Source: JACCXE01 sp963718605
Lineage (GTDB): Bacteria > Actinomycetota > Acidimicrobiia > Acidimicrobiales > JACCXE01
NCBI GenBank assembly: GCA_963718605.1
Contig: OY970363.1
Span: 682,001-746,000 of the forward strand
Direction: 5' to 3'
DNA length: 64,000 nucleotides
Below, in pieces: positions 33,249 to 42,972 of the stretch (the first letter of the stretch is position 1; every line of letters starts with the position of its first letter). The translations under genes and the position numbers were made by a program. The notes beneath the pieces were generated by a model. It saw only the letters and a list, made by a program, of their open reading frames with translations. It was not told the origin of the DNA and did no database searches.

Positions 33249-35141
33249 CTAGGCCGTCGGTACCACCACGCATCGACAGCCCGGGTGCGCGGGCGGGTGG
33301 AGGTGCCCAGTCGGGAAGGGGGTACCGGCCGGGACGGCACCGGCGAGGCCGTTGTCGTCACAGTCGGTGCAGCACGGCTTGGCCGGGTCGCTCGCCCACA
33401 CTCCGGGTGTGCCCGGCTTCGTGGCCGCGTGCACACCGACGGCCCACGCGCTCAACAGCCAGTCGTTCGCCAGACGCGCGACGCGTTGGGTCTTGGCCTC
33501 GCGATACGCGGAACTGATTCGATCGCTGGCGGTGATCTGATCGTCACCCACCGCGGCTGCTTCATGTAGCCGCTCGTCGAGTTGACGTCGGAGCGGCAAC
33601 ACCAACTCCATTGCCAGATCGTTGGCCACGCGGGCAACGAGTTCGTCGCGTACATCGACGGGTGTGCCCGTTATCGCGGCACCCGCGCGCGCGGCGTCGG
33701 CCAACGCCGGCTCGGCGATCGCCATATAGGTCGACAGGTGGTCAGACTCGGCGCCCAAGGCTGAGTCCGCGTTCACCGAGCCGCGGACGGACCGCAACCG
33801 GTCGAGCACGAGGTTCTGCTCGTCCTGCAGCGCGCGCTTGATGCGCCGCGCGAGGTGTTCGCTCAACCCCGAGCAGGTTTCGTCGCGTGCGGCGACGCGC
33901 TTGGAGAGCGGATCTTCCTCGGGCGGCGCCGGCTTGGCCTTTTTCGGCTTCGGCTGTTGAAGGGTTTCCTTCGCGGCGGCGACCGACTCAGCGCGATCGT
34001 GGCGGAGGCGTTCGAAGAGGCCGTCAGCCGTTGACGCATTCGACGGCTCCGGCAGAGGTTCCGCAATCGGTTCCGGTTCCGGCTCAGGTTCCGACGCAAC
34101 CGCGACGACAGGTTCGACCGCCGGTTCGGGCTCCGGCGCGGGCGCGGGCGCGGGCTCAACCGCCACGACTGGTTCGGGCAGCGGCCCCGGCTCAGATGCC
34201 GATCCCGGTTCCGGTTCCGGCGCAGGCTGAACCGCGACAACGGGCGCAGGCTCGACGACAACCACTGGCGGACGGGCGCCCTTCTTGCCCTTTCGGTGCG
34301 GGCGGCTCGGGATCTCTTCGCGAGGCTTTGGCTCCGGCGGCAAGTCCACCATGGGCGTCGACGCGAGCGAATCGGCCCGCAACGGATCAATGGCCGCGTT
34401 CATGCGGCGCCCAACCTCTTCGGCAGCCGCCTTCGCTTGGACGTCGGCCACGTCGAGTTCGGCGGTGACCGTGTCGAGCGTGGAGCGCACCACGTCATAT
34501 GCCTGGAGCAACCGTTCGCGCCCGGCGCGCAACTGTTCGATCTGCGTGTTGGCCACGCGGCGGCGATGCCGCACGTCAGACAACACCTCGTTGCGTTCGG
34601 CCTTGGCCCGTTCGACCGTCTCGGTGGCCGCGGCTTGCGCTTCGGCCACTATGGCCGCGGCGGCCGCGGTCGACTCGGCGGTCACGCGTACCGCTTCGTC
34701 GTTCGCGGCCCGCAGGATCTCGGCGGCTTCGGCGTCCGCCGCGGTACGGCGGACCTCGAGAATGTTCGCGGCCTCGTTCGTCAGTCGTTGCGAGTCGTCC
34801 CGCGCTTGCTGCACGACGCGCTCGACGTGTTCCTCGGCCCGCCCGCGAATATCGGCGGCCGCTTCGTGCGCGCTGCGCAAGATCCGCGCCGTCTCGTCGC
34901 CCAGCGCGCCGGCGAGCTTGCTGTCGTCGAGCACGGGGTTGTCGGCCCGCGCTTCCGCGTCGCGCAGCTGCCGGCCGAGTTCGTCGATCTGCGCCTGCAG
35001 GCCGCGCACGTGCTCGGCGACGCTGCGCAGGTATTCTCGTACCTGGGTTGTATCGAACCCGCGCAACGCCAAGCGAAAGCCGATGTGTTCAATTGCTTCC
35101 GAGGTTAAAAGCGCGCGGATCTCGGGCCGCTGGTCGGCCAT
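33249..35141 (-). CDS. DivIVA-like coiled-coil protein with phage MuF-like C-terminal motif
   Basis: 630 residues. The N-terminus (IEHIGFRLALRGFDTTQVRE) is DivIVA-like. A long coiled coil runs to about 260. A low-complexity Glu/Pro/Val region (about 270-385) follows. A helical C-terminal domain (about 420-590) ends in KPCCTDCDDNGLAGAV, GHLHPPAHPGCRCVVVP. The Cys clusters and PPAHPGCRC match the end of phage Mu gpF/SPP1 gp7-type head morphogenesis domains, which is unusual on a cellular protein. The likely place is the membrane or cell pole through the DivIVA part. The MuF similarity is by motif only. Confidence 0.75.
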   Translation of the reverse strand: MADQRPEIRALLTSEAIEHIGFRLALRGFDTTQVREYLRSVAEHVRGLQAQIDELGRQLRDAEARADNPVLDDSKLAGALGDETARILRSAHEAAADIRGRAEEHVERVVQQARDDSQRLTNEAANILEVRRTAADAEAAEILRAANDEAVRVTAESTAAAAAIVAEAQAAATETVERAKAERNEVLSDVRHRRRVANTQIEQLRAGRERLLQAYDVVRSTLDTVTAELDVADVQAKAAAEEVGRRMNAAIDPLRADSLASTPMVDLPPEPKPREEIPSRPHRKGKKGARPPVVVVEPAPVVAVQPAPEPEPGSASEPGPLPEPVVAVEPAPAPAPEPEPAVEPVVAVASEPEPEPEPIAEPLPEPSNASTADGLFERLRHDRAESVAAAKETLQQPKPKKAKPAPPEEDPLSKRVAARDETCSGLSEHLARRIKRALQDEQNLVLDRLRSVRGSVNADSALGAESDHLSTYMAIAEPALADAARAGAAITGTPVDVRDELVARVANDLAMELVLPLRRQLDERLHEAAAVGDDQITASDRISSAYREAKTQRVARLANDWLLSAWAVGVHAATKPGTPGVWASDPAKPCCTDCDDNGLAGAVPAGTPFPTGHLHPPAHPGCRCVVVPTA

Positions 35142-35187
35142 GCGACGAGATTAGGACCCGCCGCGGTGCCGACCGTGGCAATCGGCG

Positions 35188-36360
35188 CTAGCCGAGCAAA
35201 CCGCTCAGCACGCCGCTCAGCCCCTTGATCAACGGTGCGAGCGGGTCGGCCACCACCGGTTCCGAGTCCCGCACGGGCTCGGTTGGCGGTGTGACGACGT
35301 CGTCGGGCGGTGTTGTTAGCGGCGTGACGGCCTTCACCGGGATCTTGTTCGGCTGCGGGATCAGGATCACGGTGTTCGGGTCGAGCACCTGCGTGGCCAC
35401 GTTGTTCACCACTGGAACGACCACAGCGTCAACACCGGGGATCTCGGCGGGGATCGCCCGGATGCCTTGGGACACCGCGATCAGTCCCCACGATGCGCCT
35501 TCGGCGCGCAGGGCCATTACCTCGCTCATCGCGGTCGCGTCGAGCCGACCCGCCTTGGCGAGTTCGGCGGCCACGACGGCTTCACCGACGGACAGGTCGG
35601 GCGCGAGCACCGTGAGGTCGGTCCAGTTCTGGGCGACCGAGAGCACGTGGTTGCGCACCTCGTCGGTCGAGTTCTGGGCCAGCAGCGTGAGGCCGCGGCT
35701 GCGCGAGGACAGGGCAGCGTCGAGTTCGAGTGCGACGCCCATGAGACGCCGGTCCCAACTGTCGGACGGGTTCAGCGACAGCGGCGTCGTGCTGCCGAGC
35801 GTGGAGCCGGTGACGCCGGCGATGACGGCGCGACGCAGGACCGGAACCCTGAAGGTCTGCTCGGTCGTGCGAATGGTCGCCGCGCCTCGGTACGCACCGA
35901 CTTCGAGGCTCAGCGCCTGATGCACGCGGGCGACGCCGTTGACCGTGACCCGGGCCGCCTGCGTGACGAGTTCAAACGGCTTGGTAGCAGTGACGAGCAC
36001 ATCGCCACGCGTGAGGCGCGGCGATGTGCCATCAAAGGTGATCGTGGTACCCGACCGGGCGAACATGCGCCCAGCTGCGGTCTGCACGATCGCGATCCCC
36101 CGGGTGACGGTTAGTGCATCGCCTGACCGCAGCGGCGAATTCGCCGCTGCGGTCGGCGATACCCGGTGAACCGTGACCGCGGCGTCACCAGGAACTAGCC
36201 GAGCTGAGCCCGGGGGCAACGATGTCTCCGGACGCGTCGTGGCGTACGCCACGCCCGCTCCGAGGGCACCGACGACAAAAGCTGCACCTACGCCCACCGT
36301 GAAGACGCGGCGATAGGCCCGACGAGAAGTCGAAAGTTTGTTCTGAGTTGTTGCGGTCAC
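35188..36360 (-). CDS. membrane-anchored FecR-like extracytoplasmic protein
   Basis: 390 residues. A basic N-terminus and one membrane helix (FTVGVGAAFVVGALGAGVAY) are followed by a FecR-like beta region (RSGDALTVTRGIAIVQTAAG, MFARSGTTITFDG, LTRGDVLVTA). A helical middle and a Pro/Thr-rich C-terminus follow. FecR domains sense or bind extracytoplasmic signals. The GTG start overlaps the stop of the histidine kinase gene (GTGA), so it is translationally coupled to the kinase and may be an accessory sensor or target. Family assignment is moderate. Confidence 0.7.
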   Translation of the reverse strand: MTATTQNKLSTSRRAYRRVFTVGVGAAFVVGALGAGVAYATTRPETSLPPGSARLVPGDAAVTVHRVSPTAAANSPLRSGDALTVTRGIAIVQTAAGRMFARSGTTITFDGTSPRLTRGDVLVTATKPFELVTQAARVTVNGVARVHQALSLEVGAYRGAATIRTTEQTFRVPVLRRAVIAGVTGSTLGSTTPLSLNPSDSWDRRLMGVALELDAALSSRSRGLTLLAQNSTDEVRNHVLSVAQNWTDLTVLAPDLSVGEAVVAAELAKAGRLDATAMSEVMALRAEGASWGLIAVSQGIRAIPAEIPGVDAVVVPVVNNVATQVLDPNTVILIPQPNKIPVKAVTPLTTPPDDVVTPPTEPVRDSEPVVADPLAPLIKGLSGVLSGLLG

Positions 36361-38993
36361 CTTCTCTTAATCGGCAGCGCCGGCAAAGAGATGAGGATTG
36401 TTGTGCCTTTTTTTGGTTCGGACTCGACCAGAACCGAACCGCCCAACGCGTCCGCGACCCGCTTGACCAACGCGAGACCCAGACCGAGCCCGCCGAAATT
36501 GCGCGTATCGGATCCATCGCCCTGGGCGAAGTCCGAAAACGCCTTCGCTTGTTCATCCGGGCTCATGCCGATGCCGCGGTCGCTCACCGCGAACACCACG
36601 CGGCCGTCATCGCCCACGCCAACGCTGAGTGAGATGCTGCCGCCGTCGGGCGAGAACTTCGCCGCGTTGTCGACCAGTTCGTCGAGCACCCGCGTGAGCC
36701 ATTGGCGATCCGCGCGGATCTTGGGGACCGCGCGCGCCGCGCGCTTCACGATCTTGTGCTTCGCGCCGAGCGTCCGCCACCAGCGCTCGGCCACGTCGGC
36801 GACGAGCTGGCGCGGGTCGATTTCTTCCATGCGCAGGTTCACGCGCCCGGCCCCACTCGACGCGAAGAACTCGAGCATCTCGACGATTCGCTCGAGGCGC
36901 TTGGCCGAGTCGAGGATTTCCTTTTGCAGCGGCTTCACCTGCTCGGGCGTCATGTTGCGCCGCGTGAGCAACTCGCTGAAACCAATCACGCCGGCGAGGG
37001 GCGTGCGCAGTTCGTGGCCGACGTGGGACAAGAACTCGGTTTTCATGCGGTCGACTTCGCGTTCGCGCGTGAGGTCGCGCAGCACGAACACGCCCCCGGC
37101 GAGTTCGGAGGACGGGCCGCGCAGTGCGCCACCCGACACGATCACCGGCACCGCCTTGCCGTCGCGGGGCGTGAGCGTGGCCGCGCTCGACCACCGCCGG
37201 GCGATGGGCTGGCGCAACCGGGGCGCGAGGTCCACGCCGTCGTCTGAGACGAGCTGCACGACGTCGCTGGCCGGGCGGCCGCGCGCGGTCGACGCGCTCA
37301 CGCCGATCAACTCTTCGGCCGCGGCATTGAAGTCCGTGACGCGGCCGCGCGAATCCACGGCGACAAGCGCCTCGCCCATGCCGGCGACGATGGCTTCGAG
37401 CCGGTTGCGCAAACGCGCTTCGGCGTCGGCCGCCTCGCGCAACGCCGCGGTCTGATCTTCGAGGGAACTGGCCATGGCGTCGAACGTCGCGCCCAACACA
37501 CCGACCTCGTCGGAAACGTCGAGGTTGGCGCGCGCGGTGAGGTCGCCTTCTTGGATCGCAGTCGCCGCCAACGTGAGCCGACGTACGCGGGCACCAATCC
37601 GCTCGCCCACGAAGGCCGCCAACATCAGCGCCAAGAGCGTGCCGCCCAACGCGATCAGGAACAGCGTGCGGAACAACGACTCGCGCGTCTGGTCCACGAT
37701 CGTCGTCGGTGTAGTCGCCACGAGCACCATCACCGGCGTGCCGCTCGCGTCTTCAACGGGACGCGACGAGAAAAACAATCCGTCGAACGACGCCGACTTC
37801 GGCAGTCCCGTAGCCAACACGCTCGCGGTCAGCGCGCGCGCCTGCGCGCTCACGGGAAACTCGGGGGTGGAGGACAGGCGCTGCGTCTGGGTGACGAGCG
37901 CGAGGCGCAGACGTGGGTCGTCCACGGTGCGTCCGTTCAGGTACGAATCGTTGAGCAGCGACGCCGCGACCACCGTGCCGAGGTGGCTGCGGCCTCCGGC
38001 GGGATTGTCGGCGAGCACGGGCACCACGCCGAGCGCGACCGCGTCCGTGTTGACCACGGCGACGGTGCTCACTTCGACGCTGCGGCTGCCCGCTTCGGCT
38101 ACCGCGGCCGACCCGGCGATCGGCACCAGCGCGGCGGGGTCGAAGCCGGTCGCGCCCAGCACTTTCCCGTCTGAACTGAAGTACGCCACGGGCAGATTCG
38201 ACAGGAACTTGTCGGACAACTCGGCAAGGTCCTGGTCCAGCCGGCCGTTGCGCACCGGAGTCTTCGCCAAGTCGAACAGCAGCGCGCCGCGACTTGTCGC
38301 GATGGATTGCGCGGCCAGCCGCGCACCGCGCAACGCGATCTCGCTTTCGCGGCCGAGCAGGCCGACCTCGGTGCGGGCCCGCGCGTCGAGGCGCACCGCG
38401 GCCTCGTGTTCGACCGTGTCAGAAAGCACCGCTGACAGCGCGAGCGACAACACCAACACCATGAGCAACAACACGCCGGCGGCCGACGCCGCCACGCGGG
38501 CGGCGAGTGAACGCCGGCTCGCAACGAGTACCGATCCGAGGATTAGGACCGAGCCGATGACCAGGGCGGTATCGCCCATGCCGGTGGAGTCGAGCGTTTG
38601 GCCGTAGGTGGCCACAGCGAGCGCGGCGAGCGCACCCCAGAGCAACTGCTTGGCCAGGCCGCGTTCTTCCCACGCGATCGCGCCACCGAGCACCACCACC
38701 ACGCCCGCGGCACGAAGCCCGATGACCGTCGCGGTCGGCCCGTCCACGATCAGCGAACCGCGGAAGAACGCAGCGGTGGCGAGCGCCCCGAAGCCGGCGC
38801 CGATCGGCGCGCGCACCCACGGTGGACGCAACACGACCTCGCCGCGCAGCAACGCCATCGCCAAGCCCGCGGCGGCGGCCAGGAAGGCCACGAACTCGGC
38901 CGCGAAGGTGAATTGTGCGCTCGTCGACATGGGCGTTACCCGACCGAGGTCGGAGTGCGACCAGTCTGGGGTTATTGCCGGGTTCTGCGCCAT
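36357..38993 (-). CDS. membrane sensor histidine kinase (HAMP-PAS-HisKA-HATPase)
   Basis: 878 residues (ATG 38930 is an alternative start). Several N-terminal membrane helices come first. A periplasmic region (about 190-400) and another helix (LFLIALGGTLLALMLAAFVG) lead to a HAMP domain (RVRRLTLAATAIQEGDLTAR). A PAS domain (RLEAIVAGMGEALVAVDSRG) precedes HisKA with the acceptor in HVGHELRTPLAGVIGF. HATPase boxes are VLDELVDNAAKFSP, VSDRGIGMSPDEQ and GGLGLGLALV. No response regulator is adjacent. The downstream FecR-like gene is translationally coupled. Confidence 0.93.
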   Translation of the reverse strand: MAQNPAITPDWSHSDLGRVTPMSTSAQFTFAAEFVAFLAAAAGLAMALLRGEVVLRPPWVRAPIGAGFGALATAAFFRGSLIVDGPTATVIGLRAAGVVVVLGGAIAWEERGLAKQLLWGALAALAVATYGQTLDSTGMGDTALVIGSVLILGSVLVASRRSLAARVAASAAGVLLLMVLVLSLALSAVLSDTVEHEAAVRLDARARTEVGLLGRESEIALRGARLAAQSIATSRGALLFDLAKTPVRNGRLDQDLAELSDKFLSNLPVAYFSSDGKVLGATGFDPAALVPIAGSAAVAEAGSRSVEVSTVAVVNTDAVALGVVPVLADNPAGGRSHLGTVVAASLLNDSYLNGRTVDDPRLRLALVTQTQRLSSTPEFPVSAQARALTASVLATGLPKSASFDGLFFSSRPVEDASGTPVMVLVATTPTTIVDQTRESLFRTLFLIALGGTLLALMLAAFVGERIGARVRRLTLAATAIQEGDLTARANLDVSDEVGVLGATFDAMASSLEDQTAALREAADAEARLRNRLEAIVAGMGEALVAVDSRGRVTDFNAAAEELIGVSASTARGRPASDVVQLVSDDGVDLAPRLRQPIARRWSSAATLTPRDGKAVPVIVSGGALRGPSSELAGGVFVLRDLTREREVDRMKTEFLSHVGHELRTPLAGVIGFSELLTRRNMTPEQVKPLQKEILDSAKRLERIVEMLEFFASSGAGRVNLRMEEIDPRQLVADVAERWWRTLGAKHKIVKRAARAVPKIRADRQWLTRVLDELVDNAAKFSPDGGSISLSVGVGDDGRVVFAVSDRGIGMSPDEQAKAFSDFAQGDGSDTRNFGGLGLGLALVKRVADALGGSVLVESEPKKGTTILISLPALPIKRR

Positions 38994-39029
38994 CGCCCGT
39001 TAGGGCCATAGGCGCATAGTCCGAATTAA

Positions 39030-40190
39030 CTAGTTACCGGGGCTCTGACCAGCCAATTTAGGGACGTCTCCACCGTTGGCGGCCAGCGCGGCGAGCGCAT
39101 CGTTGAGGGTGGTGACCTTCACGACTTTGAGGTCTTTTCCGGCGTGTTTGGTCGCATCGGCGTACTCACCCGGCGGCACCAGGAACAGCTTGGCGTGGGC
39201 CGCTCGCACCGCCGCCGTCTTCTGCACGACGCCGCCGACCTCGCCGACCCGGCCGTCGATGTCGATTGTGCCCGTCACGGCCACGTTTCGGCCGCCGGTC
39301 AGTTCCCCCGGGGTCAGATCGTCGATGAGCGCCAACGTAAACGCGAGGCCGGCGGAGGGCCCGCCGATGCCCGTCGTGTCGATCTTGACTTCGAAGGGCA
39401 GGTCGAACTTGTGGGCCTTGGTGCCCAGGCCGATGCCGAGGCACGGCCCGTTGCCGGTGTCGGCCGCCGTCGTGCACGACGTGTCGGTGCGGCTCCCGAG
39501 CTTGATGCTCTTTTGCACGACCGAGCCGTCGGCCTTTTGCACGGTGGCGTTGAGAGTGTCGTTGAACTTGTGCTTCTGCAAGATCGCCACCAGGTCGGTC
39601 GCCAAGAGCGTCGGTGATCCGTCGGCCGCGGTAATCGCGTCGCCCGCTTCGAGCACGCCGCGTGCGGGGACGTCACCGCTCGCGATGCCGGTGATGAGCG
39701 CGCCCTGGCCGTGCTCGGTGACGGTGTAACCCAGCGTGCGGAACGCGAGCACCACCGCGGCCTGCTTCGAGTCCGTCATGTCCTGCTGGGCTTCGCGGTT
39801 GTACTGCTGCTCGGTCGAGCCGCCGAGCAAGTCCTTCTTCGCGATCAACTCGTAGTTGTCGTCGAACCAGTCCCGCACGAAGTCGTAGGGCCGCACGACG
39901 GTTTCGAGCGACACCGTGGTAAGCAAGAAACTGCCCTTCGGTGGGTAGGCCTTGTCCTTGGGCACGCTCAGAAGTTGATTGATCGGATCGGCGCCGCCGG
40001 GCGCGAGCGCGACGTACGCCAATTGAATGTTGCTGCTGAGAATTGCGAGGGCGATGAGGACGCTCAGCGGCCCGCCGATTAGCGCCCACCAGTTTTTTCG
40101 TGGCGCTTCAGGCGGCGTCCAATGCAAAGGACCTCGCACTACCCTCCCGGTCGTGTCCCGCCGCGTCTCGTCGTTTGTGAGGGTGTCCAT
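39030..40190 (-). CDS. PDZ-Lon (S16) membrane protease, YlbL-like
   Basis: 386 residues from ATG 40190. One N-terminal membrane helix (WALIGGPLSVLIALAILSSN) is followed by an extracytoplasmic region, a PDZ domain (about 180-260: ALITGIASGDVPARGVLEAG) and a Lon-type proteolytic domain. The catalytic Ser lies in GIGGPSAGLAFTLALIDD and the Lys in GEVGGVVQKTAAVRAA. The domain order and size match the YlbL/SdrC-like family that degrades membrane or secreted substrates. It is divergent from the Glu-Pro repeat protein. Confidence 0.92.
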   Translation of the reverse strand: MDTLTNDETRRDTTGRVVRGPLHWTPPEAPRKNWWALIGGPLSVLIALAILSSNIQLAYVALAPGGADPINQLLSVPKDKAYPPKGSFLLTTVSLETVVRPYDFVRDWFDDNYELIAKKDLLGGSTEQQYNREAQQDMTDSKQAAVVLAFRTLGYTVTEHGQGALITGIASGDVPARGVLEAGDAITAADGSPTLLATDLVAILQKHKFNDTLNATVQKADGSVVQKSIKLGSRTDTSCTTAADTGNGPCLGIGLGTKAHKFDLPFEVKIDTTGIGGPSAGLAFTLALIDDLTPGELTGGRNVAVTGTIDIDGRVGEVGGVVQKTAAVRAAHAKLFLVPPGEYADATKHAGKDLKVVKVTTLNDALAALAANGGDVPKLAGQSPGN

Positions 40191-40244
40191 TGGGGACGCC
40201 CAGCCTGCCACGCCGCGCCGCCACGCTCGATTCAGGGGACGGGC

Positions 40245-41057
<813 letters not shown>

Positions 41058-41071
41058 CGCGCTGGGCGCGG

Positions 41072-41716
41072 CTACTCGGCGACGGTGTCGACGAGCGCGA
41101 GGTGCACGACGTAGCGCTGCTTCGCCGAGTGCGGCGGGTGGCACGCGAACAACGTCGCCGTCGGCGTCTCGGTCTGGTTCACGATCTCGAGCTGGTTCGG
41201 GAACACGATCTGTGAACTCGTCATGCTGTACGTGCTCTTCTGCCCGTTGATGTGGAAGATCACGATGTCGCCCGGCTCGAGTTCGTTGATCCGCAGGAAG
41301 GGGTGCGTGTGCGTGACGCGGTGGCCCGCGAACACTGCGTTGCCGTTCTCACCCGGGAACGCAGTACCGGGCCAGTGGCTCGGACCGAAGTCGATGTTGC
41401 GCAGGGTGATGCCTTCCATGATCCGGTGGTTGAGGCCGATCTTGGGGATCTCAATTGTGCCGATCTCCACAATTGGTTCCGGCGCATACGAACCGGGGTT
41501 GGACACGGGCTTGGCCTGACGCGGCGCGGGCGGCGCCACCGTGGTCGGCGGCGGCGGAATCGTGGTCGGCGTGGTGGTGGTCGTGGGTGCCGCCGCAGCC
41601 GTGCGAATCGGCGTGGTCTTCTCGGTGCGCTTGATGACCGCGGCACCGCCGACGGAGAACAACAGGCCCGCGAGAAGTACGACGAGTAGGCGTTTCGAAC
41701 TTCCCATAGGCAACAT
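41072..41716 (-). CDS. class E-type sortase
   Basis: 214 residues from ATG 41716 (ATG 41707 also possible). One N-terminal membrane helix (RLLVVLLAGLLFSVGGAAVI), a Thr/Pro linker, then the sortase barrel. GLNHRIMEGI, the catalytic His in NAVFAGHRVTHTHPF, Cys in ATLFACHPPHSAKQRYV and Arg in the same segment are all present. The TLxxCxP form fits actinobacterial class E sortases, which mostly use LAXTG substrates. No substrate is adjacent. Whether it anchors the LPHTG/LPRTG island proteins is an open question. Confidence 0.88.
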   Translation of the reverse strand: MLPMGSSKRLLVVLLAGLLFSVGGAAVIKRTEKTTPIRTAAAAPTTTTTPTTIPPPPTTVAPPAPRQAKPVSNPGSYAPEPIVEIGTIEIPKIGLNHRIMEGITLRNIDFGPSHWPGTAFPGENGNAVFAGHRVTHTHPFLRINELEPGDIVIFHINGQKSTYSMTSSQIVFPNQLEIVNQTETPTATLFACHPPHSAKQRYVVHLALVDTVAE

Positions 41717-41722
41717 TGTTCT

Positions 41723-42346
41723 ATGTCCGCGGCCGAAAATCCTCCCGCGGACCGGCGACGCGCCGCGGCGATGGCGGGTCATACCGGTGACATCGAGGTC
41801 GCGCGGCGTCTGTCCGCCGACCCCGATCCGTCGGTGCGGGCGACCGCTATAGCCGCGCTGGCCAGGGCAAACGCCCTCGACACGGAGGCGTTGCTGGCGG
41901 GTCTGCGCGACCCCGACGCGGGCGTGCGGCGGCGCAGCGCGACGCTCGCGGCTTCTGCGGAAAACCGCGCCGCGGTCGCGGCGGCGCTGCTCGCGCTACT
42001 CGACGACGGCGAGCATGTGACCGCGGAGGCCGCGGCCTGGGCGCTCGGCGAATGGGCCGACACCAATCCGCGCCTCGACGAGACGCTCGCTGCGCTCATC
42101 ACGATGACCACGTCGCACGACGAGCCGCTATGCCGGGAAGCCGCGGTCGCCGCGCTTGGCGCGATCGGCGACGAACGCGGGCTCGACGCGATTCTCACGG
42201 CCTGCGGCGACAAGCCCGCCATCCGTCGACGCGCCGTGCTGGCCCTCTCGCCGTTCGAGGGCCCACGCGTCGAGGCTGCCGTGGACAAAGCGCTCGCCGA
42301 TCGCGACTGGCAGGTACGCCAAGCCGCCGAGGACCTTCGCCGCTAG
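41723..42346 (+). CDS. HEAT-repeat protein
   Basis: 207 residues built of about five to six HEAT/PBS-lyase-like helical repeats (DPSVRATAIAALARA, DPDAGVRRRSATLAASAE, EPLCREAAVAALGAIGDERG, DWQVRQAAEDLRR). It is a protein-protein interaction scaffold; the partner is unknown. The start lies only seven bases from the divergent sortase start. The stop overlaps the converging Thr-rich gene by four bases. Confidence 0.85.
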   Translation: MSAAENPPADRRRAAAMAGHTGDIEVARRLSADPDPSVRATAIAALARANALDTEALLAGLRDPDAGVRRRSATLAASAENRAAVAAALLALLDDGEHVTAEAAAWALGEWADTNPRLDETLAALITMTTSHDEPLCREAAVAALGAIGDERGLDAILTACGDKPAIRRRAVLALSPFEGPRVEAAVDKALADRDWQVRQAAEDLRR

Positions 42347-42972
42347 GGGTTCGGACTCATGGACTGGCTCAACCCCGCATTGCGAACCTCGCCCGTATCG
42401 AGATCGCGAATGATGGCGTCGGGCACGTGCTTGCCGTCCACAATGCGATCGCTAGGAACGACCTCGAGCAAGTAGCGGTGCTGGCTGACCAGCAGTTGAT
42501 CCCCGTTCGATCCGTAATTGCCGTAGTACGTGCCCGCAAGCGTCACTTGATACGCGGTGAAGTTGCGGGGACCGCCGTCAGGGTGGCGCGTGGGCAACGT
42601 CCACGTCCCCGTCCTGGCGCCCGGCGTCAGCGTCCAAACAGCAGGGCGACCGTCCGCGCCCTGGATCCACGCGTCGACAGTCGAGTCAGAGTTGTTGACC
42701 CCCTGCACCGACACAGTGTTGGGCGCTGGGACGGGCGCCGCTGTCGTGGTCGTAACCGACGGAGCAAGGGTTGCGTGCGGCGTAGAGCGGCGGCCAACCG
42801 TCGTCGTTGTCACGGCAGCCGGCGCGCTCGTCGCTGTCGTCGTGGTGGGCGGTGCGGTCGGCGGTGGGGTGGTCGAGTCCACGAAGTCCAGCGGCAGCGA
42901 ACTGGACGTGGTCGAACACCGGTATGCCCCGGATGAGCCGTTTATCCGGCGCGAAGTGACTAGTAGGCCCAC
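42343..42972 (-). CDS. hypothetical Thr/Pro-rich protein
   Basis: 209 residues from GTG 42972, which overlaps the 3' end of the phosphotransferase gene and follows AGAAGG. A Thr/Pro/Ala-rich segment occupies about 35-90. The compact C-terminal part (about 95-205) contains NNSDSTVDAWIQGADGRPAV, RNFTAYQVTLAG, LLVSQHRYLLEVVPSDRIVD and DAIIRDLDTGEVRN. No clear signal peptide is found. I do not recognise the family. The start could also lie downstream at another GTG. Confidence 0.6.
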   Translation of the reverse strand: MGLLVTSRRINGSSGAYRCSTTSSSLPLDFVDSTTPPPTAPPTTTTATSAPAAVTTTTVGRRSTPHATLAPSVTTTTAAPVPAPNTVSVQGVNNSDSTVDAWIQGADGRPAVWTLTPGARTGTWTLPTRHPDGGPRNFTAYQVTLAGTYYGNYGSNGDQLLVSQHRYLLEVVPSDRIVDGKHVPDAIIRDLDTGEVRNAGLSQSMSPNP

